NCBI GenBank assembly: GCA_007115705.1
Contig: QXEO01000531.1
Span: 10,562,828 to 10,626,827 of the forward strand
Reading direction: 5' to 3'
DNA: 64,000 nucleotides
Source: Dactylis glomerata
Lineage: Eukaryota; Streptophyta; Magnoliopsida; Poales; Poaceae
Part shown: one piece after another, positions 45,542-56,333 of the stretch
Layout: each line of letters starts with the position of its first letter
How positions within the stretch are numbered: the stretch's first letter is position 1
Notes under the pieces: generated by a model
What the model was told of the DNA's origin: nothing
Database searches by the model: none
The model's input: the letters and a program-made list of their open reading frames with translations, nothing else
Translations under genes and position numbers: made by a program

Positions 45542-45631
45542 TCTCCGGCGTGGTCTTCGTTAAGGTCCGGTGAGGTCCTGGCGAGATCTCCGGCGTGGTC
45601 TTCGTTAAGGTCCGGTGAGGTCCTGACCAGT
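45542..45631. repeat. 45-bp tandem duplication
   Basis: TCTCCGGCGTGGTCTTCGTT and the following 25 bases occur at 45542 and again at 45587, nearly identical. Confidence 0.9.
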
Positions 45632-45777
45632 GTGCCCCGCTTAAAGCGGTGCGGGACGGAACTGCCGCACACGGCGCAGCGCGCGGTGGCTGGTGGGCCG
45701 CAGCCCAGTACTGTTTTTCCTTTTTTTGCTAATTTTTCTTTTCTATTTCTATATTTTGCTTCTAAATTAGAATAAAA

Positions 45778-46170
45778 AATAGACATTCGAATAAAATTCG
45801 AAATTTAAACAAATTCAAACAAAATTTTGAAGAAATTCGAAATTTGATTTTTTTTCCAAATTTGAACAAATTTTGAAATTTGAACAAATTTTGAAATTCA
45901 AACAAATTTTGAAATCTGAACAAAGTTTGAAATCTAAACAAAATTTGAAATATGAACAATTCGAAATTTGATTTTTTTTTCAAATTCGAACAAATTTTGA
46001 AATCTACACAAAATTTGAAATTTGAACAATTTTTGAAATCTGAACAAATTTTGAAATTCAAACAAATTTTGAAATCTAAACAAAGTTTGAAATCTGAACA
46101 AAATTTGAAATCTGCAAAAATTATGAAAATCTAAATAAATTTTGAAATCTGAATGAAATTCGCAATCTGT
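45778..46170. repeat. AT-rich ~18-bp degenerate tandem repeat
   Basis: AACAAATTTTGAAATCTG and close variants recur about 17 times across roughly 390 bp. Shadow ORFs rich in F, K, N and Q arise on both strands. Confidence 0.85.
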
Positions 46171-46666
46171 TTAGATCTTAAAAAATGAATATATTAAGTG
46201 AAAAAAGAAAAGAAATAGAAAAAGATAAAAAAAAAACACATTTGCGGTAAAAATCAGAATATGGGCCTGGTCCATAGCCCGAACTTTAAAGTAAACGCGC
46301 TGTGATCCGGGTGTGCGGCGCGAAAGGTAACCCCGCATTGAGCGGGGTATAGGAATCGCCCGAGCACGCCGCCGCCGGGAACGGCTCCCCTGCGCGCCGC
46401 CGCCGGAACGGCATCCCAGCGTTGCCCCCGTTGCTTCTCGGGGCTAATGCCATGGTTCCTCTACGCCATTGGGCGCCACCGCGGCCGCATCGAACCTGCA
46501 CGCTTCTCCTCCGCAGCTCATCTGGACCGGTTGTGATCAGTTACCAACATCCAATTCGTGCTCGTCATCTCGAATTTTCCCGTCGAGAGGCTCATCAATC
46601 GGTAAGACGGCACAGGCAGTTACTGTCCCCTATCTGAATCTCACAGGTTCAGCCCAAGCAGTACAC
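46171..46666. other. Non-coding stretch
   Basis: A-rich, then GC-rich (CGCCGCCG). No gene supported; short ORFs at 46422-46684 have no recognisable motif. Confidence 0.4.
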
Positions 46667-46669
46667 GAA

Positions 46670-46954
46670 GAGCAATTCCAATAGTAGAGTCTGCTGCTGG
46701 CTATAAGTCAATTGCCATGTCATCTATAGCCATCTTATAGCTAATATGTACAATAGTGGGCTATATAAAAGTACTACTTTATCAATGCATGGCCCACATT
46801 TCACTCTCTCAAAGTGCCTAGGAGCACGTGCTAGAGCTGGCTCTTGCATGAGAGCCCACTTCTCTTCTCTCTCCTCTTCTCTCTCCTCCAACTAAGCAAG
46901 AAAATATTACTTTAATCCTTATAGCCAGCTGACTAGGACTTATTGTACTTGCTC
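46670..46954. mobile_element. 285-bp MITE with GAGCAA terminal repeats
   Basis: Terminal inverted repeats: left GAGCAATTCCAATAG...GCTGGCTATAAG, right, reverse-complemented, GAGCAAGTACAATAAG...GCTGGCTATAAG. Both sides are flanked by GAA (46667-46669 and 46955-46957), a 3-bp target duplication. Non-coding; belongs to a MITE type frequent in grasses whose superfamily I leave open. Confidence 0.8.
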
Positions 46955-46957
46955 GAA

Positions 46958-47529
46958 TGAATTCATATGGGCGATGCTCTTTCCTGCTCTTTTTATCTCC
47001 GTGTGCGTGTGTGATGCTGTTGCTATTGCATCCTATATGTGTGGAGATATCGGAGAAAGCAGCGCCTGCACACGAGAGCTCGCCCCTTTTTGGGTTGCTT
47101 GGAACAGGAGGACATATCTACTGCCTGGGCGACGGGCTGACAGCAGCGTAACGTGCTAATTTTTTTAACTTGTTGAAATCGATGTTGTTTAAAGTTTGAA
47201 ATATTGATGTTTACAAAGGTCTTCTGACTTGCATGTTTGTTCCCTGCTGTGGAGTTGTGATCCGGTAAAATCTTTAAGCAATAAAAGTTTCAGTTCGTGG
47301 ATGGGCTCTGAATTTTATCATGTACTAGCAAAGTAGTATGCATCAGTCTGAAATTTATCTTCCCTCGCCGTGTGCTTCCTCTCTTTCTTGTATTGTGTTT
47401 AATCCTCTCTCCGCTGTACTCTGTTTAATCAAGTTGTTGTCTAGTATCGATTGGTAGCAGAAACGAAGAGACAGGGATAATGGACAGCTACATGAGAAGA
47501 TAAGGTGTAACGTGTGGTGTAGAAAAATG
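46958..47529. other. Non-coding stretch
   Basis: Mixed-composition sequence with no gene or repeat that I can define. Confidence 0.4.
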
Positions 47530-47531
47530 TA

Positions 47532-48673
47532 CTCCCTCCGATCAGAAATAAGTGTCGGTAATTTTAAACTAACTTAGTACAAAGTTTATACTAAGGGTGC
47601 GTTTGGTTCAGCTTTTCTAACCTGCTTCCTGGTAGAAAATCTGAAAGCTAACCAAAGGGGTTATTTTCACAGCTGATTTTGGAAAAGCCACCAGATTCCT
47701 GCAGTGTTATTTACAAAGCAGGTCTAGACCTGCTTCCGCTGCGTTGAAAATCAGATCATAGGGAATATTACCCACGTTGCCATCCGTAAGTCATACCGGT
47801 TCGTTCTATTCTGTTTCACTCGAGCGAAAAAGGTTCGCGCGAACGAACCATCTTCCTGCAGGCAGCAGGCGCTAGCTAGGGGTCGCCGTCCGCCCCTCTG
47901 GTTGGCCTGCCGGCCGAGCGCGGCTTGTCCGGCAGCTGCAGCCTAACTCATCTCCCGACCCCATTCCCAGCACTGCAACCCTCTGCCATCCCCGCACGGT
48001 GACCCTCCTTGAGCCGGTGCAGCTCCCTCCAAAACCAGAGCGACTGCTGAGCCTCACCTTGTCCCAAACAAGTGAACAACCTTCAAGGTAATCATGACGC
48101 ATGACAGCTTTTATCTCTCTCGCACTCAGCATCTCTCCATGCCCACCGATCAATCCACTCTTTTCTTTGTTTTTTTTAGTTGGTGGAGATAGCTATTTTC
48201 TCTTGACCATATCCAATGTTGTAATCGATGGATCTGTCTCCAATCTGGTACCCGTGTAGTTACTACTTTATACGTGTAAACATTTATCTTGCCATTATAT
48301 GACCAGAAATAATGAGATATGATGAACGTAAGTTTGATAAATGTACGAAGTTCACAATAATACGCAGGAGACGCAGAGTTTGATAAATGTGACCAAAATG
48401 AGGATTATTATTTACATGTAAATATGTGTACAAATGGTTGTTTTACGGGTAGTTGCAATGTAAATACTCCCTCGGGGCCTTAGGGGTATTACAACTAATT
48501 TTTACCAAAACTACAATTTCACAGTTGTTCCAACCAAACAACTTCTAGATTTTTCAGAGTTCTCTCCTCACAGCAGCTTTCACACAACTCACAGCTCACA
48601 GCAGATTTTCCGGAATCCACAGCAGAACCAAACAGACCCTAAGTCACCGATAGTTATTTCCGATCGGAAGGAG
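47532..48673. mobile_element. Stowaway (Tc1/Mariner) MITE split by a nested element
   Basis: Ends CTCCCTCCGATC and, reverse-complemented, CTCCTTCCGATC, flanked by TA (47530-47531 and 48674-48675), the Stowaway target. Without the nested element it is only about 94 bp, nearly all terminal repeat. Confidence 0.9.
47595..48639. mobile_element. PIF/Harbinger-like non-autonomous element nested in the Stowaway
   Basis: 1,045 bp; ends GGGTGCGTTTGGTT and, reverse-complemented, GGGTCTGTTTGGTT; target duplication TAA at 47592-47594 and 48640-48642, as expected for PIF/Harbinger. No transposase ORF is recognisable, so it depends on another copy. Confidence 0.85.
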
Positions 48674-48675
48674 TA

Positions 48676-48883
48676 TCATTTATCTTACTACTAGGGGCCG
48701 CTATCAGTATTATTTTATTCCTTAGCATGAGGAAAATGAATAGCTCCAACACGGGTAAAATGGATAGCTCCAACAGGAGTTTGTATTTTTATTAATTTAC
48801 TAGCAAAAATAAGCAATGGTCTAACAAAAAATGGTCTACCTTATTTAAGCAAAAATAAGCAACAATCTAAATTGAGTTAAAAT
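48676..48883. other. AT-rich flank of the BARE/Angela-like element
   Basis: Contains AATGGATAGCTCCAACA in two near copies and AGCAAAAATAAGCAA in two copies. No gene. Confidence 0.5.
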
Positions 48884-50644
48884 TGAAGGGTTTCGCAGCA
48901 AGTAAATCAAAAAATTTCCTACGGATGCGAATAAGAAAGCCAAGATCTAATCTAGGAGATGTAATCAACGAGAGAGATAGATGAGATCTTCATACCCTTG
49001 AAGAAATCGCACAGCAGAAACATTTAACAGAACGCGGATGATGTAGTCGTACTAGCCGTCTCCTCCTCGTGATCCGATCCGATCCAACGCCGCAAGTGGC
49101 GGCGCCTCCGAGAGATGCACACGTACAGCGCACCAACGGCTCCGCCTTCCCGGTCCAGCGAGATATGGTGGAGTGGTAGATGGAATCGACAACAGGACGG
49201 CATGGTGTCTATGGTGGAGAGTATGCGTCGACAGGGCTTCGCCTATTTGCGTGGTGAAAGGAGAACGGAGAAAGGAGGCTTCAGAAACCGGGCAGCGGCT
49301 CTGCAGAAAACTCGTACTCGCGCTCCCGTCCGGTCTGCCTTTTATAGTCGTCATACGGCTTGGAGTAAAAGTTAGGTCAAATACCAAACTGGTCATCACG
49401 CGAGCTGGCTCCTGGCGGCGCTGAACCGATCGATCCATCCAGCTAACCCCCCGTGTACGTCATACGCACATGGGCTGGCCCCAGCCAGCAAGCCGCCACG
49501 GTGCATCGGCCAAGGCCGAGCATGGCCTGGCCTCATTCGCGTGCCAGCGAGCGAGCTAGGCAGCTCGACCTGGCCGCTCGTGTGAGCGAGCCAGGGAAAG
49601 CCTGGCCGCCGCGCTGTGGCTCCCCTTTTTTTCCTTTCCTTTTTTTCTTCCTTTTCATTTATTTATTTCTACTAAATAAATATCAGTTAATATCTATTAA
49701 TTCATACAATTAATAAATACTAATTTCCACCCGAAATAATTCTGTAACTTTCTGAAACATTTTCACATATATCCCGAAACTACCCTAGCGTTAATTTGCG
49801 TTAAGTGTGTGACCCTACGGGTTCGAGAATGTGCGGACATGATCTCAATCAATAATCAATAGCGGGATCTAGAAATCCATATTGACTCACACGCACTCAG
49901 CGATGATCATATCGGATGAACCACGATGCCAGGATTCAATCAATCCCGTATTTGTATTCCCTTCGTCTCGCGATATTTTACTCGCCCGAGATTCGATCGT
50001 CGGTATCGGCATACCTAGTTCAATCTAGTTCTCAGCAAGTACTTTACTCGTTCTGTAATTCGATATCACTTTGTGATTAACTCCTTAACCACGTTCTTGC
50101 AAGCGGTGTTGATATCGATTACCAAGTGGGCCCAAAGTATATCTCTCCGACTCGGGAGGGACAAATTCTATCTCGATACATGCAACCTAACAAGTACTTT
50201 TCGATCACCTGAGAGACACCTTTATGATCACTCTTTCATAGGATGACGTTTGATAACCTCAAAGCTCTCTTCCGGCACTAGGGAGTTGCATTATCTCATG
50301 GTCTAAGTAATACAATACTTGACATAGGAAAAAGCTTCGCAAAGATGAACACAATGACACGATCTAATTGCTGTGCTTTATTTGGGTCTGTCCATCATAT
50401 CATTCTCCTAATGATATGTCCTCATTATTAATTGACAACTCATATCTATGGTTAGGAAACCTTAACCATCATTAATCAATGAACTAGTCCATAGAGGCAT
50501 ACTAGGGACACATTGTTGTTCATAAACCACACAGGTATTAAAGTTTCCGCTTAATACAATTCTAGCATGGAATATAAACATTATCATGAACAAGCATTCT
50601 AATAATAACATCTTTATTATTGCCTCTAGGGCATAATTCCAACA
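48884..50644 (-). repeat. 3' LTR of the BARE/Angela-like element
   Basis: 1,761 bp, plus view TGAAGGGTTTCG...ATTCCAACA. TATA box (minus CTATAAAAGG) at 49338-49347. A pyrimidine run near 49625-49660. Confidence 0.92.
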
Positions 50645-50672
50645 GTCTCCCACTTGCACTAGAGTCAATAAT

Positions 50673-51749
50673 CTAGTTTACATCTGATAACAATCTAATA
50701 CCCATGGCATTAAGGTGTTGATCATGTTTTGCACCTGGAAGAGGTTTAGTCAACGGATCTGCGACATTCAGATCCGTATGTACTTTGCTAATCTTCAGAT
50801 CTCCATCTGCTATATAATCTCAAATTATATGGAAATGGCGGTTGATGTGCTTGGTCTTTGGATGATATCTTGGTTCCTTAGCCAGTGCTATGGCGCCAGT
50901 GTTGTCGCACAATATCTCCACTGGGTCCAAGGCACTTGGAACCACACCAAGCTCAGTGATGAAGTTCCTGATCCAAACTCCTTCACTTGACGCTTCTGAA
51001 GCAGCCATGTATTCTGCTTCGGTTGTAGATCCTGCGATCATGCTTTGCTTGCAGCTTCTCCAGCTCACAGCTCCACCATTCAAAATATAAACGTATCCTG
51101 TCTGAGATTTAGAATCATCCGGGTCAGTGTCGAAGCTAGCATCAGCGTAACCTTTTACGACGAGTTGCTCATCACCTCCATAGACCAAGAACATTTCTTT
51201 AGTCATATTTAAATACTTTAGGATGTTTCTTTACGGCTATCCAGTGTTCCACTCCTAGATCACTTTGATATCTGCTCGTCAAACTAAGAGCATTGGACAC
51301 ATCCGGGCTAGTACACAGCATGGCATACATGATAGAACCTATGGCCAAGGCATATGGAAGATTGCTCATAGTTTCTCTATCTTTTACCGTAGCTGGACAC
51401 TGAGCCTTGCTCAATATCTTACCTGACAACATGGGCAATGAACCTTTCTTTGCTTTATCCATTCTGAACCTTTTCAGAACTTTGTCCAGGTATGTACTTT
51501 GGCTTAAACCTATTAGGCATCTTTGTCTATCTCTATAGATTTTGATGCCTAATATATAAGCAGCTTCTCCTAGTTCTTTCATTGAAAAGCATTTATTCAA
51601 ATAACTCTTCACATCGTTAAGCATACTGATGTCATTTCCAATAATCAATATGTCATCCACATATAGTACTAGAAATGTCACCGAGCTCCCACTCACTTTC
51701 TTGTAAACACAAGCTTTATAGCAATTTGGAACAAATCCAAAACTCTTGA
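50673..51749 (-). pseudogene. RT (C-terminal half) and RNase H of the BARE/Angela-like element
   Basis: RT part: SFGFVPNCYKACVYKK, catalytic LYVDDILIIGND, MKELGEAAYILGIKIYRDR, then DVSNALSLTSRYQ. RNase H: GYADASFDTDPDDSKSQTGY, MIAGSTTEAEYMAASEASSE, ILCDNTGAIALAKEPRYHPK and the tail DPLTKPLPGAKHDQHLNAMG, ending at a TAG at 50673-50675. A one-base insertion near 51221-51226 shifts RT against RNase H, and a TGA at 50820-50822 falls in HFHII. The first half of RT is on the far side of the nested element. Confidence 0.92.
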
Positions 51750-52344
51750 AGATGTGGCGTCTCCCATGCATGATAGTGCTTACTATGCTATCCCTGGTTA
51801 TGTTGTTGCTGATACTATTAAGATAAAGTTTTTGTTCCTATTTCTACCACGCAAGGAAAAGATTAGGGACGCAATTGGAGTGCAATATTGGTGGAGCGTG
51901 TTGTCCTTGAAGGAGTCCGGTTGGGGACCACCTAGCAGCGTGTTGAAGATGGTGACGCACCAACAAAAGAGTCCTTTTTATTTTAGTTCTGTTTATTTTA
52001 GTTATTGGTTTAGGAAATAGCTGTCCGAGTTGTTGAGTTTATTTTGTTTCTATATTTTCGTTTTGCTTGTAAGTCAAGTAATAGGGAGGTCGGCTGCAAC
52101 TATAAAGCCAAAGGGGTGCGCACCAATGTAAGGGGAGTTGAATTTTCGAGTTGAGAATATACAGGAAAAAGGTCCCATGTCGGGGGACACCAATATCGTT
52201 GGTTTTGCTTGCTGATTCGTAAGGATCTGTTTTGCAGTTCGTGGAGTAGATCTAATCTGCTCAACGACTGATTTATCTTGCTGTCTGTTTGATCGTCGTG
52301 AAAGATTGGGCCAAACCCCCTTTGGACCACGTTGATCCATATCA
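51750..52344 (+). repeat. Left LTR of the tandem element
   Basis: 595 bp; starts AGATGTGGCG (first base T changed to A against the others) and ends ATCCATATCA, four bases before the primer site. Confidence 0.92.
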
Positions 52345-52347
52345 TCT

Positions 52348-52359
52348 TGGTATCAGAGT
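52348..52359 (+). promoter_or_regulatory. Primer binding site, first body (second at 54341-54352)
   Basis: TGGTATCAGAGT, initiator tRNA-Met type with the last base changed; the identical site follows the middle LTR at 54341. Confidence 0.9.
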
Positions 52360-53117
52360 CGTCGGGTTTCTCACGGCGATTTTTCTAAGATTTGTCTGTT
52401 GAGGTCGTCGATCTGCTGGTTTTTGCTCAAAGATTGATGATCGCCGAGTTCCATCTGTCGATCGATTTTCATTGCTTCGTCGGTGTTTTTCTGGTTGCAC
52501 AGATCGGATCCACCCCGGGGAGTCCAGCGTGCCCACGTTGCCTTGTTTCAATCGATCTCCTCAGATCGGATCGACCCCAGGAATCAAGCGTGCCCACATG
52601 ATCAGTTTTCCTTGATCGATCTTCTAGGAGTCCACAGCCTCCACGATTCCCTGCAGCTGCTCCTGATCGATACAAAAAAAACGCACCTGCCCGTGACGCC
52701 CGACCCCAGACTTGCTCTGTGGTCAAGCGTGGGACTTGGCATCGCTTGCATCCCTGGCCGCGCTCGCCGTTCGACTGAGTTTGTCTCTTCTGGGAAGTTT
52801 TTGTTGGGAGCTGGTGTCATTGCCGATCTGAGATTGCTAGTGCTGGAAGTCTGCTGCAGTTTTCGTTGTTTGAGGGAATATTTTTTTCTTGTGCCTGCTC
52901 CGTTCCTGCCAGCCTACATCAGCCGATCGCTATATTTGTTGGAGGAATCGATTCTGCCACGGACTTCTATTCCGACTAAGGCTACTCTTACCGTGCTCGA
53001 CCTGAGAGATCGTCTGCCCTCTAACGAGTTGTTGTTGCCTCAAGTACAGCTCAGTTTTCTGCCAAGCGCCAAGTTTGACTGAATTTTTTTCTGCTGAAAT
53101 TTCCCTGTCCTGACACC

Positions 53118-54014
53118 ATGTTTGAGCTGATTTATCCATCCACGGGGTTTTGGCTAGAAGAGGAAGGCTATGGTGACAGATTATTTCATACCAAGGCGAA
53201 TGTACGAGACAGAGCTTGTGCGTTGACAATCGACTACAAGAATCCGATCAATGCCGCAAGTCTTGAGATGGTGGAGAAGTTAGAGATGCCAATAATGCTT
53301 CATCCTCACCCTTACCGGCTGCACTGGGGCGGGGACGACCTCAGCATTACACACCAGACAAAGGTTCAATTTTTGCTGGGAAACTTATCAGTTGAGGTTT
53401 TGTGCGATATGGTTCCTGTGCACATTTTATCGTGTCATCTCCTGCTTGGAAGACCATGGTACAACGCACAAGGTGCAGTTTACCACATGGATGATGCCTA
53501 CAATTATGTCAAGTATTCTTTCCCCTATGGCAACAAGACATATAATTTGTTGTCTATGGATATTAAGATGTATCGGACTTGGAGAGATGATAGGCTGCAG
53601 AAAAAGAAAGAAGAAGAGGACGCGAAGAAGAAAGAAGTTGAAGCTGAAGGAATTCTTACCAGGACTACTCAATCTAGAGATGATGTTGCTGCTTTGGAGA
53701 CTGACTCAAAACCGAGGACGGTTTCGCCTGAAGAAGGGGAGGATGATGTGGCGTCTCCCATGCATGATAGTGCTTACTATGCTATCCCTGGTTATGTTGT
53801 TGCTGATACTATTAAGACAAAGTTTTTGTTACTATTTCTACCACGCAAGGAAAAGATTAGGGACGCAATTGGAGTGCAATATTGGTGGAGCGTGTTGTCC
53901 TTGAAGGAGTCCGGTTGGGGACCACCTAGCAGCGTGTTGAAGATGGTGGCGCACCAACAAAAGAGTCCTTTTTATTTTAGTTCTTTTTATTTTAGTTTTT
54001 GGTTTAGGAAATAG
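53118..54014 (+). CDS. Protease-like ORF of the small tandem element, body 1
   Basis: 298 codons. The region from about residue 20 to 175 resembles the gypsy retropepsin: HTKANVRDRACALTIDY, LEMVEKLEMPIMLHPHPYRL, VQFLLGNLSVEVLCDMVPVH and LLGRPWYNAQGAVYHMDDAY match the usual LFHT..., LVEKL..., EVLCDVVP and LLGRPW order. The active site is different: where D-G-G-S or D-T-G is expected it reads IDYKNPINAAS, so proteolysis is unlikely. A KKKEEEDAKKKEVE charged helix follows. The frame then runs across the polypurine tract into the LTR, ending at 54014. ATG context ACACCATG. A role such as RNA or particle binding would be a guess. Confidence 0.65.
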   Translation: MFELIYPSTGFWLEEEGYGDRLFHTKANVRDRACALTIDYKNPINAASLEMVEKLEMPIMLHPHPYRLHWGGDDLSITHQTKVQFLLGNLSVEVLCDMVPVHILSCHLLLGRPWYNAQGAVYHMDDAYNYVKYSFPYGNKTYNLLSMDIKMYRTWRDDRLQKKKEEEDAKKKEVEAEGILTRTTQSRDDVAALETDSKPRTVSPEEGEDDVASPMHDSAYYAIPGYVVADTIKTKFLLLFLPRKEKIRDAIGVQYWWSVLSLKESGWGPPSSVLKMVAHQQKSPFYFSSFYFSFWFRK

Positions 54015-54337
54015 CTGTCCGAGTTGTTGAGTTTATTTTGTTTCTATATTTTCGTTTTGCTTGCAAGTCAAGTAATAGGGAGGTCGGCTGCAACTATAAA
54101 GCCAAAGGGGTGCGCACCAATGTAAGGGGAGTTGAATTTTCGAGTTGAGAATATACAGGAAGAAGTACCATGTCGGGGGACACCAATATCGTTGGTTTTG
54201 CTTGCTGATTCGTAAGGATCTGTTTTGCAGTTCGTGGAGTAGATCTAATCTGCTCAATGACTGATTTATCTTGCTGTCTGTTTGATCGCCGTGAAAGATT
54301 GGGCCAAACCCCCTTTGGATCACATTGATCCATATCA
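53744..54337 (+). repeat. Middle LTR of the tandem element
   Basis: 594 bp, TGATGTGGCG...ATCCATATCA, followed by a primer site and preceded by a purine tract; therefore shared as 3' LTR of body 1 and 5' LTR of body 2. Confidence 0.92.
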
Positions 54338-55114
54338 TCTTGGTATCAGAGTCGTCGGGTTTCTCACGGTGATTTTTCTAAGATTTGTCTGTTGAGGTCG
54401 TCGATCTGCTGGTTTTTGCTCAAAGATTGACGATCACCGAGTTCCATCTGTCGATCGATTTTCATTGCTTCGTCGGTGTTGTTCTGGTTGCACAGATCGG
54501 ATCCACCCCGGGGAGTCCAGCGTGCCCATGTTGCCTTGTTTCGATCGATCTCCTCAGATCGGATCGACCCTAGGAATCAAGCGTGCCCACGTGATCAGTT
54601 TTCCTTGATCGATCTTCTAGGAGTCCACAGCCTTCACGATTCCCTGCAGCTACTCCCGATCGATACAAAAAAAAAATCGCACCAGCCCGTGACGCCCGAC
54701 CCCAGACTTGCTCTGTTGTCAAGCGAGGGACTTGGCATCTCTTGCATCCCTGGCCGCGCTCGCTGTTCTGCTGAGTTTGTCTCTTCTGGGAAGTTTTTGT
54801 TGGGAGCTGGTGTCATTGCCGATTTGAGATTGCTAGTGCTGGAAGTCTGCTACAGTTGTCGTTGTTTGAGGGAATATTTTTCTCTTGTGCCTGCTCCGTT
54901 CCTGCCAGCCTACATCAGCCGATCGCTATATTTGTTGGAGGAATCGATTCTGCCACGGACTTCTATTCCTACTACGGCTACTCTTACCATGCTCGACCTG
55001 AGAGATCGTCTGCCCTCTAACGAGTTGTTGTTGCCTCAAGTAACAGCTCAGTTTTGTGCCAAGCGCCAAGTTTGACTGAATTTTTTTCTGCTGAAATTTC
55101 CCTGTCCTGACACC

Positions 55115-55810
55115 ATGGCTGAGCTGATTTATCCATCCACGGGGTTTTGGCTAGAAGAGGAAGGCTATGGTGACAGATTATTTCATACCAAGGCGAATGT
55201 ACGAGACAGAGCTTGTGCGTTGACAATCGACTACAAGAATCCGATCAATGCCGCAAGTCTTGAGATGGTGGAGAAGTTAGAGCTGCCAATAATGCTTCAT
55301 CCTCACCCTTACCTGCTGCACTGGGGCGGGGACGACCTCAGCATTACACACCAGACAAAGGTTCAATTTTTGCTGGGAAACTTATCAGTTGAGGTTTTGT
55401 GCGATATGGTTCCTGTGCACATTTTATCGTGTCATCTCCTGCTTGGAAGACCATGGTACAACGCCCAAGGTGCAGTTTACCACATGGATGATGCCTACAA
55501 TTATGTCAAGTATTCTTTCCCCTATGGCAACAAGACATATAATTTGTTGTCTATGGATATTAAGATGTATCAGACTTGGAGAGATGATAGGCTGCAGAAA
55601 AAGAAAGATGAAGAGGACGCGAAGAAGAAAGAAGTTGAAGCTGAAGCAATTCTTACCAGGACTACTCAATCTAGAGATGATGTTGCTGCTTTGGAGACTG
55701 ACTCAAAACCGAGGACGGTTTTGCCTGAAGAAGGGGAGGATGATGTGGCGTCTCCCATGCATGATACTATGCTATCCCTGGTTATGTTGTTGCTGATACT
55801 ATTAAGATAA
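55115..55810 (+). CDS. Protease-like ORF of the small tandem element, body 2
   Basis: 231 codons, the same protein as in body 1 with about seven amino-acid changes (MAELI for MFELI, ELPIM for EMPIM, PYLLH for PYRLH and others). The start context CACCATGGC is close to a plant consensus. The protease core and the altered IDYKNPINAAS site are the same. Its end differs: a 7-bp deletion in the right LTR (the AGTGCTT after CATGAT) shifts the frame, so it stops at 55810 rather than running on. The conserved length over both bodies suggests recent coding constraint or simply recent duplication; I cannot separate these. Confidence 0.65.
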   Translation: MAELIYPSTGFWLEEEGYGDRLFHTKANVRDRACALTIDYKNPINAASLEMVEKLELPIMLHPHPYLLHWGGDDLSITHQTKVQFLLGNLSVEVLCDMVPVHILSCHLLLGRPWYNAQGAVYHMDDAYNYVKYSFPYGNKTYNLLSMDIKMYQTWRDDRLQKKKDEEDAKKKEVEAEAILTRTTQSRDDVAALETDSKPRTVLPEEGEDDVASPMHDTMLSLVMLLLILLR

Positions 55811-56328
55811 AGTTTTTGTTCCTATTTCTACCACGCAAGGAAAAGATTAGGGACGCAATTGGAGTGCAATATTGGTGGAGCGTGTTGTCCTTGAAGGAGT
55901 CCGGTTGGGGACCACCTAGCAGCGTGTTGAAGATGGTGGCACACCAACAAAAGAGTCCTTTTTATTTTAGTTCTGTTTATTTTAGTTTTTGGTTTAGGAA
56001 ACAGCTGTCTGAGTTGTTGAGTTTATTTTATTTCTATATTTTCATTTTGCTTGTAAGTCAAGTAATAGGGAGGTCGGTTACAACTATAAAGCCAAAGGGG
56101 TGCGCACGAATGTAAGGGGAGTTGAATTTTCGAGTTGAGAATATACAGGAAAAAGGTCACATGTCGGGGGACACCAATATCGTTGGTTTTGCTTGCTGAT
56201 TCGTAAGGATCTATTTTGCAGTTCGTGGAGTAGATCTAATCTGCTCAACGACTGATTTATCTTGCTTTCTGTTTGATCACCGTGAAAGATTGGGCCAAAC
56301 CCCCTTTGGATCACGTTGATCCATATCA
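55741..56328 (+). repeat. Right LTR of the tandem element
   Basis: 588 bp, with a 7-bp deletion near 55768 relative to the other two. Confidence 0.92.
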
Positions 56329-56333
56329 CTTGA

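Larger units (their letters stand above)
51750..56328 (+). mobile_element. Small LTR element in LTR-body-LTR-body-LTR arrangement
   Basis: Three direct LTRs (51750-52344, 53744-54337, 55741-56328) separate two ~1.4-kb bodies. The whole is flanked by one perfect target duplication CTTGA (51745-51749 and 56329-56333), so it behaves as one insertion. Excising it and one CTTGA rejoins RT in frame (DQVIK then SFGF). Each body has a primer site TGGTATCAGAGT and ends in a purine tract GAAGAAGGGGAGGA. No RT or integrase; non-autonomous. The triple structure probably arose by unequal recombination between copies or LTRs. Confidence 0.93.

Noticed and set aside
45778..46170. F/K-rich ORFs on both strands
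   Set aside because: Produced by the 18-bp AT-rich repeat.
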